A stretch of 64,000 nt of DNA from an uncultured Bacteroidales bacterium (GTDB taxonomy: Bacteria > Bacteroidota > Bacteroidia > Bacteroidales > UBA932): NCBI GenBank assembly GCA_944323845.1, contig CALUUA010000001.1:310001-374000 (forward strand). The letters are read 5' to 3'. The notes below the pieces were generated by a model. That model searched no databases and was not told the origin of the DNA. It worked only from the letters and a program-made list of their open reading frames with translations. Position 1 is the stretch's first letter; each line of letters begins with the position of its first letter. Shown here in pieces: positions 61,889-64,000 of this stretch. Made by a program: the position numbers and the translations under genes.

Positions 61889-64000
61889 ATGAGAAAAATA
61901 ATGAACTTTTTCCTTTTTGCGGCTTTTTTTCTGTCCGCTGTCCCGGTCTCTGCCGAGACAATAATCAAAGGAAAAATCATTGACGCCTCCACAGGGGAGG
62001 AAATCATAGGAGCGGCTGTGATATTGAAGGAGCTTGCCAATATCGGTACGGTTACCGGACTGGACGGCAGTTTCATTCTGAATACCGAACTCGAGACATG
62101 TACTCTGCTGTTCTCGTCCATAGGTTATAAGGATGCTGAAATAATATTTTCGCATTCGAAATCTGAAGACAAGCTTTTAGTAAGTCTGGAGCCGGACAAC
62201 ATAGCATTGGATGCGGTTATCGTCACTGCTGACAACAAGGGTAAGACAGAGGCTTCGGCAAGAGGAATAGAAAGAGCTTCGATGAATGTTGTCAATGTCA
62301 TGAGTGCCAAGGCAATGGAACTTTCTCCGGATCTGACGGTAGCCAATGCCATAAGACGGATGTCCGGTGTTACGGTGGAGCGTAACAGCAGCGGGGAGGG
62401 GCAGTATGCAATATTAAGAGGTATGGATAAAAGGTATAACTACACTCTGGTAAACGGGGTGAAGATACCGAGTCCTGACAACAAGAACCGTTTCGTCCCG
62501 CTCGATATTTTCCCTTCAGAGATGCTTGACAGGCTGGAAGTCACGAAATCTCTGACAGCCGACATGGAGGGTGACGGCATCGGGGGAGCCGTGAATCTGG
62601 TGATGAAGGATGCTCCCGAAAAGTTCGAGGTCAACGCTAATCTGGCTACAGGTTACAGTGCCCTGTATTTCGACCGTGATTTCCAGTCATTCAACCACAG
62701 GGCCGGTCAACGTATGTCTCCTTTCGAGAGAATAGGGGCTGATGTCAGCAAGGATTATTCAGTGACTGCAGATGACTTCACTTACGAAAACCTGAGAGTG
62801 ACCAAGGCCCGTCCGAGACCTGATATCGTCGGCGGCTTCTCGTTCGGGGACAGGTATTTCGGGAACAGACTCGGCCTTATAGTGGGCGTATCATACCAGA
62901 ATCTCTTCAGAGGCAAGGATTCGTACATATATTACGTACAGGGCTCTACGGGAGACGGTACGGAGAACAGGACATATTCCGAGGAGCAGAACAGGCTCGG
63001 AGCCCATGCCAAACTCGACTACAAGTTCAATGACAGGCACAAGCTGATGCTTTACGGAGGCTATATGGACCTGCGCAAGAGCGAAGTCCGTGACGGACAG
63101 AACGACAAGGACTGGATAGTCAAGATGCAGTGGGAGAGGCAGTATATCATAAATGCCACTTTGAAAGGAGAGCATTCGTTTCTGGACAGAAACAGACTGA
63201 AACTTGACTGGACCGGAGTCTTTTCGAAAGCATACAGTACATCGCCGGACAATGCCAAGATATATGTCAATATGCAGAGGCCGCATCTGTACAATACTGA
63301 TTCCGCAGAGAAGAGATGGGAACACAATTCAGACAGGGACTTTGCAGGTTATGTGAATTTGTCATACAGATTCGATTTTGCCGGCGAGTCAAGCCTGCAG
63401 CTGAAGGCGGGCGGAATGTACAGGAATAAGGTTCGTGACAGTTTCTTCAATGAATACACGTTCGATTCCGCGACCAGCGATCCCTCTACCGGAAAACGTG
63501 ATCCTCAGTATTACGGTGAGGACTGGACGAATTTCGACGAGCTTCTACTTACCCCGAGAGAATACGGAAATGTCGGTGATCCTCTCAATTACGGGGCATG
63601 GGAAAATATTGCCGCAGGCTATCTTATGGCGAAATACAATTGGCGGAAGTTCGAAGTCATAGCAGGCGTGAGGGCCGAGCATACGGATCAGGGATATACT
63701 CTCGACTATCCGAGGAAGGAAGAATCCGAAGGCAATCAGGTATATACGGACATTCTTCCGAGCGTCCATCTCAAATACAACATCCACAGGAACGCGAACC
63801 TGAGATTTTCCTACGGCCGTTCAATAAACCGCCCGGGCTTTTTCGAGATAGTGCCATATACCATATTGAACGAGGACTATGACGAAAAGGGAAACCCTGA
63901 CCTGAAGCATACTGTGGCCGACAATCTCGACCTTCGTTATGAATTTTTCCCTAGGTCTTCCGAGCAGTTTATGGTAGGCCTTTTCTGGAAGAAACTGCAG
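61889..64000 (+). CDS. TonB-dependent outer-membrane receptor, 3' end outside the window
   Basis: The frame is open to the last base (704 residues visible). A signal peptide (about 1-24, FFLFAAFFLSAVPVSA) is followed by a carboxypeptidase-regulatory-like domain (about 27-110, IIKGKIIDASTGEEIIGAAV) and a plug with VANAIRRMSGVTVERNSSGE, YTLVNGVKIP and DMEGDGIGGAVNLVMKD. The barrel begins near residue 255. This plug belongs to the TIGR01782-like receptor group, not the SusC group, and no SusD is visible before it. ATG 61901, with a better-spaced AAGGA, is an alternative start. The ligand is unknown. Confidence 0.92.
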   Translation, partial: MRKIMNFFLFAAFFLSAVPVSAETIIKGKIIDASTGEEIIGAAVILKELANIGTVTGLDGSFILNTELETCTLLFSSIGYKDAEIIFSHSKSEDKLLVSLEPDNIALDAVIVTADNKGKTEASARGIERASMNVVNVMSAKAMELSPDLTVANAIRRMSGVTVERNSSGEGQYAILRGMDKRYNYTLVNGVKIPSPDNKNRFVPLDIFPSEMLDRLEVTKSLTADMEGDGIGGAVNLVMKDAPEKFEVNANLATGYSALYFDRDFQSFNHRAGQRMSPFERIGADVSKDYSVTADDFTYENLRVTKARPRPDIVGGFSFGDRYFGNRLGLIVGVSYQNLFRGKDSYIYYVQGSTGDGTENRTYSEEQNRLGAHAKLDYKFNDRHKLMLYGGYMDLRKSEVRDGQNDKDWIVKMQWERQYIINATLKGEHSFLDRNRLKLDWTGVFSKAYSTSPDNAKIYVNMQRPHLYNTDSAEKRWEHNSDRDFAGYVNLSYRFDFAGESSLQLKAGGMYRNKVRDSFFNEYTFDSATSDPSTGKRDPQYYGEDWTNFDELLLTPREYGNVGDPLNYGAWENIAAGYLMAKYNWRKFEVIAGVRAEHTDQGYTLDYPRKEESEGNQVYTDILPSVHLKYNIHRNANLRFSYGRSINRPGFFEIVPYTILNEDYDEKGNPDLKHTVADNLDLRYEFFPRSSEQFMVGLFWKKLQ

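Noticed and set aside
62891..63325. 144-codon minus-strand frame inside the terminal TonB receptor
   Set aside because: Antisense to a receptor frame with clear signal peptide and plug motifs; it is a shadow.

Overview
The window is about 64 kb of a Bacteroidales (Bacteroidota) chromosome of intermediate GC content. Four things show this. There are two SusC/SusD pairs with Bacteroidota-style lipoproteins and an ECF sigma/FecR pair. Many genes have TAnnTTTG -7 boxes, some with a TTTG box 19-20 bp upstream. The tmRNA tag ends in YALAA. Shine-Dalgarno sequences are mostly weak. The family cannot be fixed from this window alone.

Layout. (1) 1-1.6 kb: the 3' part of pckA. (2) 1.6-21.8 kb, all on the minus strand: a large glycan-utilisation region. 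Read in the direction of transcription it holds an ECF sigma factor, FecR, an STN-type SusC, SusD, a 43-residue peptide, a fimbrillin-like lipoprotein, a GH127-type enzyme, a second SusC and SusD, a SusE/F-like lipoprotein, a GH20 hexosaminidase and a GH84 O-GlcNAcase-like enzyme. The enzymes point to glycans carrying N-acetylhexosamine, such as mucin or other host glycoproteins. (3) 21.9-23.3 kb: a 58-residue orphan gene, palindromic dispersed repeats, tmRNA and tRNA-Val. (4) 23.3-34 kb: a TRIC-type channel and a surface-polysaccharide island with a pyruvyltransferase, an acyltransferase, GT2 and GT4 glycosyltransferases and rmuC. The island shows decay and rearrangement: a homopolymer frameshift, two truncated genes joined tail to tail, a truncated HAD gene and flanking repeats.

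(5) 33.9-45.7 kb: an M28 peptidase; a TPR protein, MBL-fold hydrolase and LacI regulator in one probable operon; then a palindromic operator-like site, an FAD-dependent oxidoreductase and a sodium:solute symporter fused to an SGNH hydrolase. This last part looks like a small LacI-controlled catabolic unit, followed by a DUF4493-type lipoprotein. (6) 45.8-61.7 kb: housekeeping genes. These are dnaK, an RluA-type synthase, a gmk-nadD-CYTH operon, class II fructose-bisphosphate aldolase, an 82-bp tandem hairpin repeat, nitroreductase-bioB, a second RluA enzyme, a CDF cation transporter, a GNAT-like protein, ppk-ppx and glmS. (7) 61.9-64 kb: the 5' part of a TonB-dependent receptor that runs off the window.

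The features most worth following up are the symporter-SGNH fusion with its paired inverted operator, the two PUL lipoproteins that share one C-terminal module, the small conserved-looking peptide, and the repeats and scars in the polysaccharide island. Gene calls rest on reading the translated sequences; no database search was run.
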